A stretch of DNA of 64,000 nucleotides from Sphingomonas naphthae. GTDB taxonomy: Bacteria > Pseudomonadota > Alphaproteobacteria > Sphingomonadales > Sphingomonadaceae. This document shows, piece after piece, positions 1-7,239 of this stretch. The DNA lies in assembly GCF_028607085.1 (NCBI RefSeq), contig NZ_CP117411.1, positions 2,046,001-2,110,000 on the forward strand, given 5' to 3'. The notes beneath the pieces are model-generated. The model ran no database searches and was not told the origin of the DNA. It saw only the letters and a list, made by a program, of their open reading frames with translations. The translations under genes were made by a program, and so were the position numbers. Numbering within the stretch: the first letter of the stretch is position 1; each line of letters begins with the position of its first letter.

Positions 1-482
1 TCTTCAAGCAGCGCCGGCGCGGCATGAACAACGTGCCGTTCGACGTGTATAAATTCCGCAGCATGCACCATGCGGCGGCCGACCAGAATGCCGACAAATT
101 GGTGGTGCGCGGCGATGCGCGGGTCACGCGGCTTGGCGCCTTCCTGCGCGCCTCCAGCCTCGACGAACTGCCCCAGCTCATCAACATCCTGAAGGGCGAG
201 ATGTCGCTCGTCGGCCCGCGCCCGCATGCCTACGGCGCCAAGGCCGCCGATCGCCTCTACGAAGAGGTCGTCGGCCGCTATCCGGCGCGCCATCGCGTGC
301 TGCCGGGGCTCACCGGGCTGGCGCAGGTGCGCGGTTTCCGGGGCAACACGCTGCACGAATCGGACATTACCAACCGCATCGACAGCGATCTGGAATATAT
401 CGAACGCTGGTCGCTCTCGCTGGATATCGTAATCCTCGTGCGGACGGCGATCACGCTCTTCTTCCAGAAGCAGGCCTATTGA
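1..482 (+). CDS. Undecaprenyl-phosphate sugar-phosphate transferase, C-terminal part (5' end outside window)
   Basis: The reading frame is open from the first complete codon, so the gene begins upstream of the window. The visible ~159 residues are the cytoplasmic catalytic part of a bacterial sugar transferase that moves a hexose-1-phosphate from UDP-sugar to undecaprenyl phosphate, the first step of exopolysaccharide repeat assembly at the inner membrane. Supporting motifs are VYKFRSM, then DELPQLINILKGEMSLVGPRPH, which is the family's signature, and a closing PGLTGLAQV block. The next genes are a polysaccharide export protein and a ligase/polymerase, which fits. The transferred sugar cannot be told from this fragment, because the membrane part that helps sort GumD-, WbaP- and related types is missing. 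Confidence 0.9.
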   Translation, partial: FKQRRRGMNNVPFDVYKFRSMHHAAADQNADKLVVRGDARVTRLGAFLRASSLDELPQLINILKGEMSLVGPRPHAYGAKAADRLYEEVVGRYPARHRVLPGLTGLAQVRGFRGNTLHESDITNRIDSDLEYIERWSLSLDIVILVRTAITLFFQKQAY

Positions 483-572
483 GGCGTCCGATCCGGGGGG
501 ATCGGGCGGAATGAACGGGGTGGGCACAATCCGCCGGGCGCCGAACCGCCCGGCCGCGAGAGGAGCCACTGA

Positions 573-1196
573 ATGACGATAAAGCCGCGGACCGAGCCCA
601 GGGCACCCCGCGCCCGGCGCCTGATCGCCGGCCTCGCGATCGGCCTCGCCGGGCTCGGCATGGTCGGCAGCGCGGGCGCGGCCGATGTGCCGCCGCCCAC
701 GGCCAAGCCCACCGTGGATGCCGCGACCGCGCCCGATTACATGCTGGGCACCGGCGACAAGGTCCGCATCTCCGTCTTCGGCGAGGACCGGCTGACCGGC
801 GAATATGTCGTGACGGGCGGCGGCAACATCAGCTTCCCGTTGATCGGCAACGTGCCCGCCAAGGGCATCTCGCTCGAGACATTGCAGGACACGATCCAGT
901 CGCGGCTGGCGGCGGGCTATGTGCGCGATCCCAAGGTGAGCGCCGAAGTGCTCAACTATCGCCCCTTCTACATCTTCGGCGAGATCACCAAGCCCGGCGA
1001 ATATCCCTATACGATCGGGCTGACGGTGCAGCAGGCGGTCGCGATGGCGGGCGGCTTCAGCTATCGCGCCAACACCGAACGGGTCTTCATCAAGCAGGCG
1101 ATGGAGACGATCGAGAAGCCCGTGCGCATCAAGAAGACCGATCCCGTCGGCGTGAACCCCGGCGACACGATCCGCATCGGCGAGCGCTTCTTTTGA
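573..1196 (+). CDS. Polysaccharide export protein, Wza/GumB family
   Basis: A 207-residue secreted protein of the outer-membrane polysaccharide export family. A hydrophobic signal segment (about residues 20-38) ends at an Ala-rich cleavage site. It is followed by the Poly_export domain (LGTGDKVRISVFGE, then SFPLIGNV) and a SLBB-type domain (FGEITKPGEYPY). The length matches GumB-like proteins that lack the C-terminal membrane helix of Wza. No lipobox cysteine is visible, unlike many relatives, so it may not be a lipoprotein. The start at 573 is preceded by a purine-rich GAGAGGA about 8 bases upstream. It lies between the sugar transferase and a ligase-like gene and overlaps the latter by 4 bases. 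Confidence 0.85.
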   Translation: MTIKPRTEPRAPRARRLIAGLAIGLAGLGMVGSAGAADVPPPTAKPTVDAATAPDYMLGTGDKVRISVFGEDRLTGEYVVTGGGNISFPLIGNVPAKGISLETLQDTIQSRLAAGYVRDPKVSAEVLNYRPFYIFGEITKPGEYPYTIGLTVQQAVAMAGGFSYRANTERVFIKQAMETIEKPVRIKKTDPVGVNPGDTIRIGERFF

Positions 1197-2605
1197 TCGC
1201 AGGCGGCCTCCGCCGCCGCCCGCCGGGCGCCGCCCCCCGCCCTGCCCCCGCCCCGCGCGGCGCGGCCCCGCGCGATGTGGCGCGGGGCCTGGCCCCCGGC
1301 CGGCGCGGCGAGGGCCGGCGCGACGATCTGTGGTTCGACACCTTCTGGGCATTCGGCACGATCGGCTCGCTGCTGTTCGTCACCCAGCTGACCGCGCTGG
1401 TGCCGGTGATCGTCACCGGGCTGCTCGTCCTCTATTTCCTGTGGCGGCGCGATCGCGTGCCGGCGATGCTGGCGGCCTCCTCGCTGATGCTGGCGCTGGC
1501 GCTGTTCGCGGTGATGTCGCGCTTCTGGTCGATCGATCCGGGGGCGACGACCTATTATGGCATCCAGTTTCTCATCACGGTGATGGCCGGCTGCGCGATC
1601 GGCGCGGGGCTCGATCGCGAGCGGGCCTTGCGCGGCGTGTTCCTCGCCTTCGCCGCCTTCGCCGGCGCCGGGCTGGTGTTCGGCCGCTTCGTGCGCTGGG
1701 GCGGGGGTGCGGCGGGCAGCAGCGCCTTCGCCGGGCTGGCGCAGGCCAAGAATACCGCCGGCGACACGGCGGCGGTGGGCGCGCTTTTTTCGGTGGCGAT
1801 GATCGTGCTGGCGTGGCGCAATCGCAACCTGCCCTACGGCCTGCTCGCCTTCTTCGTGCTGCCGCTGCAACTCTTCACCCTGGTCGTCGCGCGATCGGGC
1901 GGGGCGTTGCTGGGCGCGGCGATCGCGCTGCCGCTGTTCGTGGTGTGGGCGGGATCGATGCTGCTGCCGGCCGCCGCGCGCGTATCGGTCGCGGTGCTGT
2001 CGCTGCTGGCGGCGGCGAGCGCGGTGGCGACCAGCGGTCTGTGGCTGCGGCCGCTGCTGGATGCGGTGATGAAGGGGCTGGGCAAGGATTCGACGCTCAC
2101 CGGCCGCACCTATCTGTGGGATCGCGCGACCAAGCTGATCGACGACCGGCCGTTGCTGGGGCGCGGCTTCGCGGCCTTCTGGCGGCACGGCAATCTCGAT
2201 GCGGAGGGGCTGTGGCGCAAGGCCGCGATCCAGTCCCGTGCAGGCTTCAACTTCCACAACACGCCGACCGAACTGCTCGTCCATCTGGGCTATGTCGGGC
2301 TGACGCTGGCAGCGATCACGCTGGCCGTGTACGGGCTTTCGCTGCTGGTGCGGACGATGCTGCGGCCCGATCTGCCGCGCGTCTGCTGGTGCGCGCTGCT
2401 GGTCTATGAGGTCGGCCGCATGCCGTTCGAATCGCTCGGCTCCGGCCCCTTCCATTACACGACCGCGCTGATCGCGGCCTGCTTCACGCTGGGCGCGGCG
2501 GGCATGTCGGGCTTTCGCGAGCGGATGGCGGTGCGGCGCGCTTCCGTGGTGCCGAGTTGGCGGCGGCGCTATTATGGGCGGTCGGTGGTGCAGTACCCGA
2601 GCTAG
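1193..2605 (+). CDS. O-antigen ligase / Wzy polymerase-like membrane protein
   Basis: Polytopic inner-membrane protein of about 470 residues with roughly ten hydrophobic segments. A periplasmic loop carries the Wzy_C/WaaL-type signature: YLWDRATKLI, then PLLGRGF, then the conserved His-Asn in NFHNTPTELL. Such proteins polymerise or ligate undecaprenyl-linked glycans in the periplasm. The most 5' start is a TTG inside the TTGA overlap with the export gene. The first ~45 residues are Pro/Arg/Gly-rich with no counterpart in the fold, so a later start such as GTG 1331 just before the first membrane helix is possible. Function is inferred from family and neighbours; polymerase and ligase cannot be separated from sequence alone. 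Confidence 0.75.
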   Translation: MIAGGLRRRPPGAAPRPAPAPRGAAPRDVARGLAPGRRGEGRRDDLWFDTFWAFGTIGSLLFVTQLTALVPVIVTGLLVLYFLWRRDRVPAMLAASSLMLALALFAVMSRFWSIDPGATTYYGIQFLITVMAGCAIGAGLDRERALRGVFLAFAAFAGAGLVFGRFVRWGGGAAGSSAFAGLAQAKNTAGDTAAVGALFSVAMIVLAWRNRNLPYGLLAFFVLPLQLFTLVVARSGGALLGAAIALPLFVVWAGSMLLPAAARVSVAVLSLLAAASAVATSGLWLRPLLDAVMKGLGKDSTLTGRTYLWDRATKLIDDRPLLGRGFAAFWRHGNLDAEGLWRKAAIQSRAGFNFHNTPTELLVHLGYVGLTLAAITLAVYGLSLLVRTMLRPDLPRVCWCALLVYEVGRMPFESLGSGPFHYTTALIAACFTLGAAGMSGFRERMAVRRASVVPSWRRRYYGRSVVQYPS

Positions 2606-2624
2606 GCCCCGCCACGCATCCAAT

Positions 2625-2708
2625 CCGTTCGTGCCGGGCGAAGTCGAAGCACAAGAGGCTGGGCGCAGCGCGTGGGGCACGCCCTTCGACCATGCTCAGG
2701 GCGAACGG
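2625..2708. repeat. Palindromic repeat, family B (copy 1), imperfect
   Basis: Inverted arms CCGTTCGTGCCGGGCGAAGT and, at the right end, GCTCAGGGCGAACGG flank about 40 bases. It is the same family as the copies at 39518, 45546 and 49882, and lies between the converging ligase-like and acyltransferase genes. No transposase is attached. Confidence 0.7.
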
Positions 2709-2712
2709 GGTG

Positions 2713-3834
2713 TCAGCTTTCGTCTGTCGCGAGCCTGGGCGATGGATCAGGTCGGCCGAAACCCAGCATCGCCCGCATCTGCGCGAAGGTCGCCCGCCCG
2801 CCCATCAGCCAGCGCGCCACAGCCGGCGCGATCGCCACCAATACCGCCAGCGCGCCGAGGCACACCGCCATCACCACCAGCGGCGCGATCAGGAACACCG
2901 CCAGATAGGCCCAGCTCTCCGCATCCAGCCCCAGCCGCTGCGCCACCAGCCACAGCGCGCCGATCACCAGCGGATGCGCGCAGAAGACGAAGAAGATCGC
3001 CGGCTCGATCCGCATGATCCGCGCCGCGCCGCCACCACGCAGCACCAGCCCGGACAGCAGCCAGTAGAGCGTTGCGCCGGCCACGCGCGACACCAGCGAT
3101 ATGGCGGAGAAGAGGGCGCTTTCCTCATCGCCGCCGCCCGGCAGCACGGCCCGCGTGAAGGTCGTGACCACCAGCACCGCCAGCGCCCCCGCGATCGTCG
3201 CCCACCACGCGGCCCCGGCCGGATCGGGGATCGGCAACCGCCCCAGCGCCAGCGCGCAGCCGATCGCGAAGAACAGGAGGATGGCGCTGTTGAGGATCAG
3301 CAGCCCATCCCAATCGAACACCGCATTCAGCGCCAGCGCGGCGAGCGCCACCAGCGGCGCGCGCCCGATTGCCCACACCACCAGCGGGCCGATCGCCGCG
3401 CAGACGAACACGTCGCGCAGGAAGTAGAGCGGGGTCACCGCCGGCTTGCCCGCCAGCGCCAGCAGGGCGGTCGGCCAATCCTGCAAGGCCGGCAGCGCGC
3501 CCGTGCCGTCGAGCGCGACCGACTTGGCGATGTCGATCAGGTTCCACAGCAGCAGCGGCACGAGCAGGGTCGTCGCCTTGCGGGCGATGTTCCGCCCCCA
3601 GCCCTTGCCCGATCCGGTCGAGACAGAGAGGTATCCCGAGAAGATGCTGAGCAACGGCACGCTCGACGTGCCGAGCAGGATCGCGACGAACCATGCCAAG
3701 GATCGCGGCGTCACCCCCTCCGGCGTGAATGCGCCATAGGGGGGCAGGTGGACGAAGATCAGCGCGGCGATGCACAGCACGCGGGCGATCTTGATCCGAT
3801 CGGACAGAGCGCGGTCGATGGCAGGTGGCGTCAT
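2713..3834 (-). CDS. Acyltransferase-3 family membrane protein
   Basis: About 373 residues with ten or more predicted membrane helices, of the acyltransferase-3 family that O-acylates polysaccharides and other surface glycans. The first helix has the typical basic residue then LFIHLPPYG-like segment (ALIFVHLPPYG), with the His expected for catalysis. SGYLSVS follows about 45 residues later. The ATG at 3834 is preferred because GGGGAC lies about 8 bases upstream and the first helix starts soon after. An upstream ATG at 3897 would add 21 Pro/Arg-rich residues. It converges on the polysaccharide ligase gene and is followed upstream by two more acyltransferases, so modification of the exopolysaccharide is the likely job. 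The acyl group is unknown. Confidence 0.75.
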   Translation of the reverse strand: MTPPAIDRALSDRIKIARVLCIAALIFVHLPPYGAFTPEGVTPRSLAWFVAILLGTSSVPLLSIFSGYLSVSTGSGKGWGRNIARKATTLLVPLLLWNLIDIAKSVALDGTGALPALQDWPTALLALAGKPAVTPLYFLRDVFVCAAIGPLVVWAIGRAPLVALAALALNAVFDWDGLLILNSAILLFFAIGCALALGRLPIPDPAGAAWWATIAGALAVLVVTTFTRAVLPGGGDEESALFSAISLVSRVAGATLYWLLSGLVLRGGGAARIMRIEPAIFFVFCAHPLVIGALWLVAQRLGLDAESWAYLAVFLIAPLVVMAVCLGALAVLVAIAPAVARWLMGGRATFAQMRAMLGFGRPDPSPRLATDES

Positions 3835-3993
3835 GCGCGCGTCCCCGGTGGCCCGGCGCGGTGACGCCGGGGGCGATCGAGTGGCATCCGCTCCCATCGG
3901 GACGGCCCCGCGCGATCCGCAGGCCCGCTTTTCCGCCGAAAACCGTATCCTATCGCCATCGCCGTGCCACCGCCGCGCGACAGGCCGTGCCGT

Positions 3994-5013
3994 CTAGAGG
4001 GCAGGCGCCGCCGCCGGCACCGCGATCCCCGGCCGCGCCCGCCGATCGCGGACGAAGCGCAGGATCGGCGCCTCGATCAGCCGATAGCCCGCCAGCCCCG
4101 CCAGCACTCCGCCGACAAGGGCCATCACGAAGATGCCGAGCGGCGGCAGGCCGATCCGTTCGCCCGCCTTGGCCACCAGCGAGATCGCCAAGGTGTGCCA
4201 CAGATAGATCGAATAACTGGCATCGCCGAACAGCAAGGGCAGCGGCCGCGCCGCCAGCGGCCGGCTCCGCTCCAGCCCGAGCACGCCGACCAGCAGCAGC
4301 AAGGTCGGCACCCCGAACAGCAAGGCCCGCATCCGATCGGTATCGGCCAGCCCGACGATCACCAGCAGCGCCAGCCCCGTCGCCAGCGCGATCGGCCCCA
4401 CCCAGCGCGGCCACGCCGCCTCGCGTTTCCACGCCATCGCCACCCAGCCACCGGCGACGAATTCCAGCATGATAGGGTCGGTGAGCGTGGCGCCGATGGC
4501 GTTCGTCGGATGCAGGAGCCGCCCCGCCGCAACCAGCGCGACGAACAGCCCGCTCATGGCCACCATTCTGCTGCGCTGCGACATGAGCAGGAGCAGCGCG
4601 GCGAAGGCCAGGTAAAAGGCCATTTCGTAATTGAGCGTCCAGCCGGGGATCAGCAGCGGCTGCACCCGACCGCTGGACGGCGAGACGCTGGGAATGAAGA
4701 GGTAGGAGGAGGCGATATGCCACATCCCGAGCTTCACCCGTGGGAACAGCCCGGCCAGGGCGCCCACCAGAAACACGCTCGTCGCGATCCAATAGGGTGG
4801 CGCGATACGGCGCCAGCGATCCGCCAGAAAGGCCAGCGGCCGGCTGTGCGCGCCGGTGATCGCCACCATCAGGAAGCCGGAAAGCGCGAAGAACAGGTCC
4901 ACCCCCGCCTCGCCGATCAGCAGCGGATGGCCGGCGCGCGCGCTGGCATGGAAGACGACCACCGCGATCGCCGCCGCGCCACGCAGATATTGCAGCCCAT
5001 AGAGGGTACGCAT
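3994..5013 (-). CDS. Acyltransferase-3 family membrane protein
   Basis: About 339 residues, ten or so membrane helices, acyltransferase-3 family. Family landmarks are LYGLQYLRGAAA at the start of helix 1 (Arg and the following VVFHAS His), VDLFFALSGFLM, and SYSIYLWHTLA in the C-terminal half. It probably O-acylates an extracellular polysaccharide. The ATG at 5013 shares the bases CATG with the ATG of the divergent gene at 5012, so the two reading frames start on top of each other. A GTG two codons upstream (5019) is an alternative. The gap to the acyltransferase at 3834 is about 160 bases. No ribosome site is convincing for this strand. Confidence 0.78.
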   Translation of the reverse strand: MRTLYGLQYLRGAAAIAVVVFHASARAGHPLLIGEAGVDLFFALSGFLMVAITGAHSRPLAFLADRWRRIAPPYWIATSVFLVGALAGLFPRVKLGMWHIASSYLFIPSVSPSSGRVQPLLIPGWTLNYEMAFYLAFAALLLLMSQRSRMVAMSGLFVALVAAGRLLHPTNAIGATLTDPIMLEFVAGGWVAMAWKREAAWPRWVGPIALATGLALLVIVGLADTDRMRALLFGVPTLLLLVGVLGLERSRPLAARPLPLLFGDASYSIYLWHTLAISLVAKAGERIGLPPLGIFVMALVGGVLAGLAGYRLIEAPILRFVRDRRARPGIAVPAAAPAL

Positions 5014-7003
5014 GTCCACAGCCTATGAAGCCCCCTCGCCCCCGGCAAGCGGATTTGCGGCGGCGCAGCATCCGTCCGTCGCAAGCCCGCCCACGGCGGC
5101 GGAAGTGCATCGCTTCCGGCAGGACATTCAGGGCCTGCGCGCGCTGGCGGTGGGACCGGTGGTGCTGTTCCACGCTTTCCCGAAGCTGCTGCCCGGCGGC
5201 TTCGTCGGCGTGGATATCTTCTTCGTCATCTCGGGCTATCTCATTACGCGCATTCTCCATCAGGAAATCGCCGACGGGCGCTTCAGCCTGACGAGCTTCT
5301 ACGTCCGCCGGGTCAAGCGGCTGTTCCCCGCGCTGTACCTGATGCTGGCGACCACCCTGATCGCCGGGCTGCTGCTGCTGCCCCCCGCCGCGCTGGACGA
5401 GATGGCCAAGACGCTGGTGGCGACGATCGGCTTCGCCTCCAACCTGCAATTCTATCGTGTCTCGGGCTATTTCGATGGGGCGGCCGAACTGAAGCCGTTG
5501 CTCCACACCTGGTCGCTGGCGGTGGAGGAGCAATTCTACCTCCTCTTCCCGCTCGCCCTCGTCACGGTGGCGCGATGGGCGCCGCGCCGACTGGGTACGA
5601 TCCTATGGGGCGGCGCGGCGGCATCGCTGGCGGCCTGTTTGTGGTGGATGACATGGGATCCCTCGGGCGCCTTCTACTTCCCCTTCACCCGCGCCTATGA
5701 ACTGCTGGCCGGCTCGATCGCGGCGGTGGCCGCCTATCCGCGTCTGCGCGACGGGCGGGTCGGCGATGCGCTGTCGCTGGCGGGCATCGCGCTGATCGTG
5801 GGGGCGGTGCTGTTCCTGAACGAGCGCATGGCCTTCCCCGGCTGGCTCGCGCTGATCCCCTGCCTCGGCACCGCGCTGGTGCTGGTCGCGGGCGAGGCGC
5901 GGCCGGCGCTCGGCGGGCGGATGCTGAGCGCCGCGCCTTTGGTGCTGCTCGGCTCGCTCTCTTACTCGCTCTATCTGTGGCATTGGCCGGTGCTGGTGTT
6001 CGCCCGTTACCTCGCGCTGCGCCCGCTCACCCCGATCGAGGCGAGCGCCGCCGTGCTGCTCTCGATCGCGCTGGCGGCCTTGTCGTGGCGCTTCGTCGAG
6101 CGGCCGGCGCTGGCGCTCCGCCTGCCCGGCTGGCGCATCCTGACGGCGGGGGCGGCGACGATGGCGGCCGGCGTGGCGCTGGCCGGCCCGGTGGTGCTGA
6201 CCGACGGCGTCGGCGCCCGCTTCGACCCCGCCGCCCGCGCGCTGCTGGCGGCGCAGCACGACATCAGCCCGCGCCGCGCCGATTGCCATTCGAGCGAGTG
6301 GGATCCCATCCCCTACGCCCGCAGCTGCGCGCTGGGCGATCCGAAGGCCGTGCCGCGCGTCGCCGTATGGGCCGACAGCTTCGGCGCGGAATATGCGGTG
6401 GCGCTGGGCGAACGGCTCGCGGCCCGGCGCGGATCGGTGCTGGAGGTGACCAATTCCGGCTGCCCACCGTCGTTGGATTTCGCCGCGCCCGATCGCGATC
6501 GCTGCGTCGCCCAGAACCGCGAACTGCTCCGCCAGATCGTCGCCGACAGACGGATCGACACCGTGATCCTGATCGCCAACTACCTCGGCTATCGCGAGGC
6601 ATCGCTCACCAACGAGGCGCCGCTGGTGGCCGGTATCGGCGCCGCCACGCGGGCGCTGCGCGGGGCGGGCAAGCAGGTCGTGATCGTCGGCGTCATCCCG
6701 CGCATGCCGTTCGAAACCCCCGCCGCCCTCGGCCTCCTCCGCCAGCGCGCCGCCGACCCCGCGAGCTTCGGCCCGGCCCGCGCCGGTTTCGACGCGGCCT
6801 CGGCCAGCACCACCACCGCCCTGCGCGGGATCGCCACCCAGACCGGCGCGCGTTTCATCGATCCCGCCGCCTACCTCTGCGACGTCACCCGCTGTCACGG
6901 CTTCGACCCGCAAGCCGGCGCCCTCTACTTCGACCACGCCCACCTCAGCCTGGCCGGCGCGCGCAAGCTGATCGCCGGCGCGCCGCCCGTCGCCCGTCGC
7001 TAA
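5012..7003 (+). CDS. OafA-type acyltransferase with C-terminal SGNH domain
   Basis: A 663-residue two-part enzyme. Residues ~33-380 form the membrane acyltransferase-3 domain (DIQGLRALAV, VDIFFVISGYLIT, HTWSLAVEEQFYLLFP, SYSLYLWHWPVLVFA). Residues ~430-655 form a periplasmic SGNH/GDSL-like domain with ADSFGAEY carrying the Ser, and a C-terminal DHAHLS carrying Asp and His. Proteins of this layout O-acetylate lipopolysaccharide or exopolysaccharide, the membrane part passing the acyl group to the periplasmic part. AGAGGG at 5001-5006 supports ATG 5012. The first ~30 residues are Pro/Ala-rich. The stop codon overlaps the next start as TAATG, which suggests translational coupling. Confidence 0.88.
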   Translation: MSTAYEAPSPPASGFAAAQHPSVASPPTAAEVHRFRQDIQGLRALAVGPVVLFHAFPKLLPGGFVGVDIFFVISGYLITRILHQEIADGRFSLTSFYVRRVKRLFPALYLMLATTLIAGLLLLPPAALDEMAKTLVATIGFASNLQFYRVSGYFDGAAELKPLLHTWSLAVEEQFYLLFPLALVTVARWAPRRLGTILWGGAAASLAACLWWMTWDPSGAFYFPFTRAYELLAGSIAAVAAYPRLRDGRVGDALSLAGIALIVGAVLFLNERMAFPGWLALIPCLGTALVLVAGEARPALGGRMLSAAPLVLLGSLSYSLYLWHWPVLVFARYLALRPLTPIEASAAVLLSIALAALSWRFVERPALALRLPGWRILTAGAATMAAGVALAGPVVLTDGVGARFDPAARALLAAQHDISPRRADCHSSEWDPIPYARSCALGDPKAVPRVAVWADSFGAEYAVALGERLAARRGSVLEVTNSGCPPSLDFAAPDRDRCVAQNRELLRQIVADRRIDTVILIANYLGYREASLTNEAPLVAGIGAATRALRGAGKQVVIVGVIPRMPFETPAALGLLRQRAADPASFGPARAGFDAASASTTTALRGIATQTGARFIDPAAYLCDVTRCHGFDPQAGALYFDHAHLSLAGARKLIAGAPPVARR

Positions 7004-7185
7004 TGCGCACCAGATTGAGCGTCTGCCGCCGCAAGGCGCGCTACCCCTCGCGCGAAGAAGCCCTGCACGCCGCCGCAACCTTCCGGCTCCCGCTCCATCC
7101 CTATCGCTGCGACCGCTGCGGCGTGTTCCATCTCACCAGCCGGACGAAGGGCAAGTTCCTGCCGCGCGTGCCGATCTATCCATAG
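7003..7185 (+). CDS. Small Cys-rich protein (zinc-ribbon-like), 60 residues
   Basis: The ATG overlaps the stop of the acyltransferase (TAATG), so translation is probably coupled. The 60-residue product is strongly basic. It has an isolated Cys at residue 8 and a CDRCGVFHLTS block (Cys36, Cys39, His43), reminiscent of short zinc-ribbon-type proteins in which a CxxCG-x-(W/F)-H-L-T motif follows a Lys/Arg-rich segment. No membrane helix or signal peptide is seen. I do not know a function. It may be an independent short DNA/RNA- or metal-binding protein that happens to follow the acyltransferase rather than a partner of it. Confidence 0.6.
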   Translation: MRTRLSVCRRKARYPSREEALHAAATFRLPLHPYRCDRCGVFHLTSRTKGKFLPRVPIYP

Positions 7186-7239
7186 CGGACCAGCCTCGAT
7201 AATGGTCAGGCGGAGCAGAAACTGATAGCGCGCCGGGCA

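Noticed and set aside
1193-1330. Pro/Arg-rich first 45 residues of the ligase-like protein as a separate domain
   Set aside because: It follows a TTG start in very GC-rich DNA and has no domain features; a later true start is more likely.
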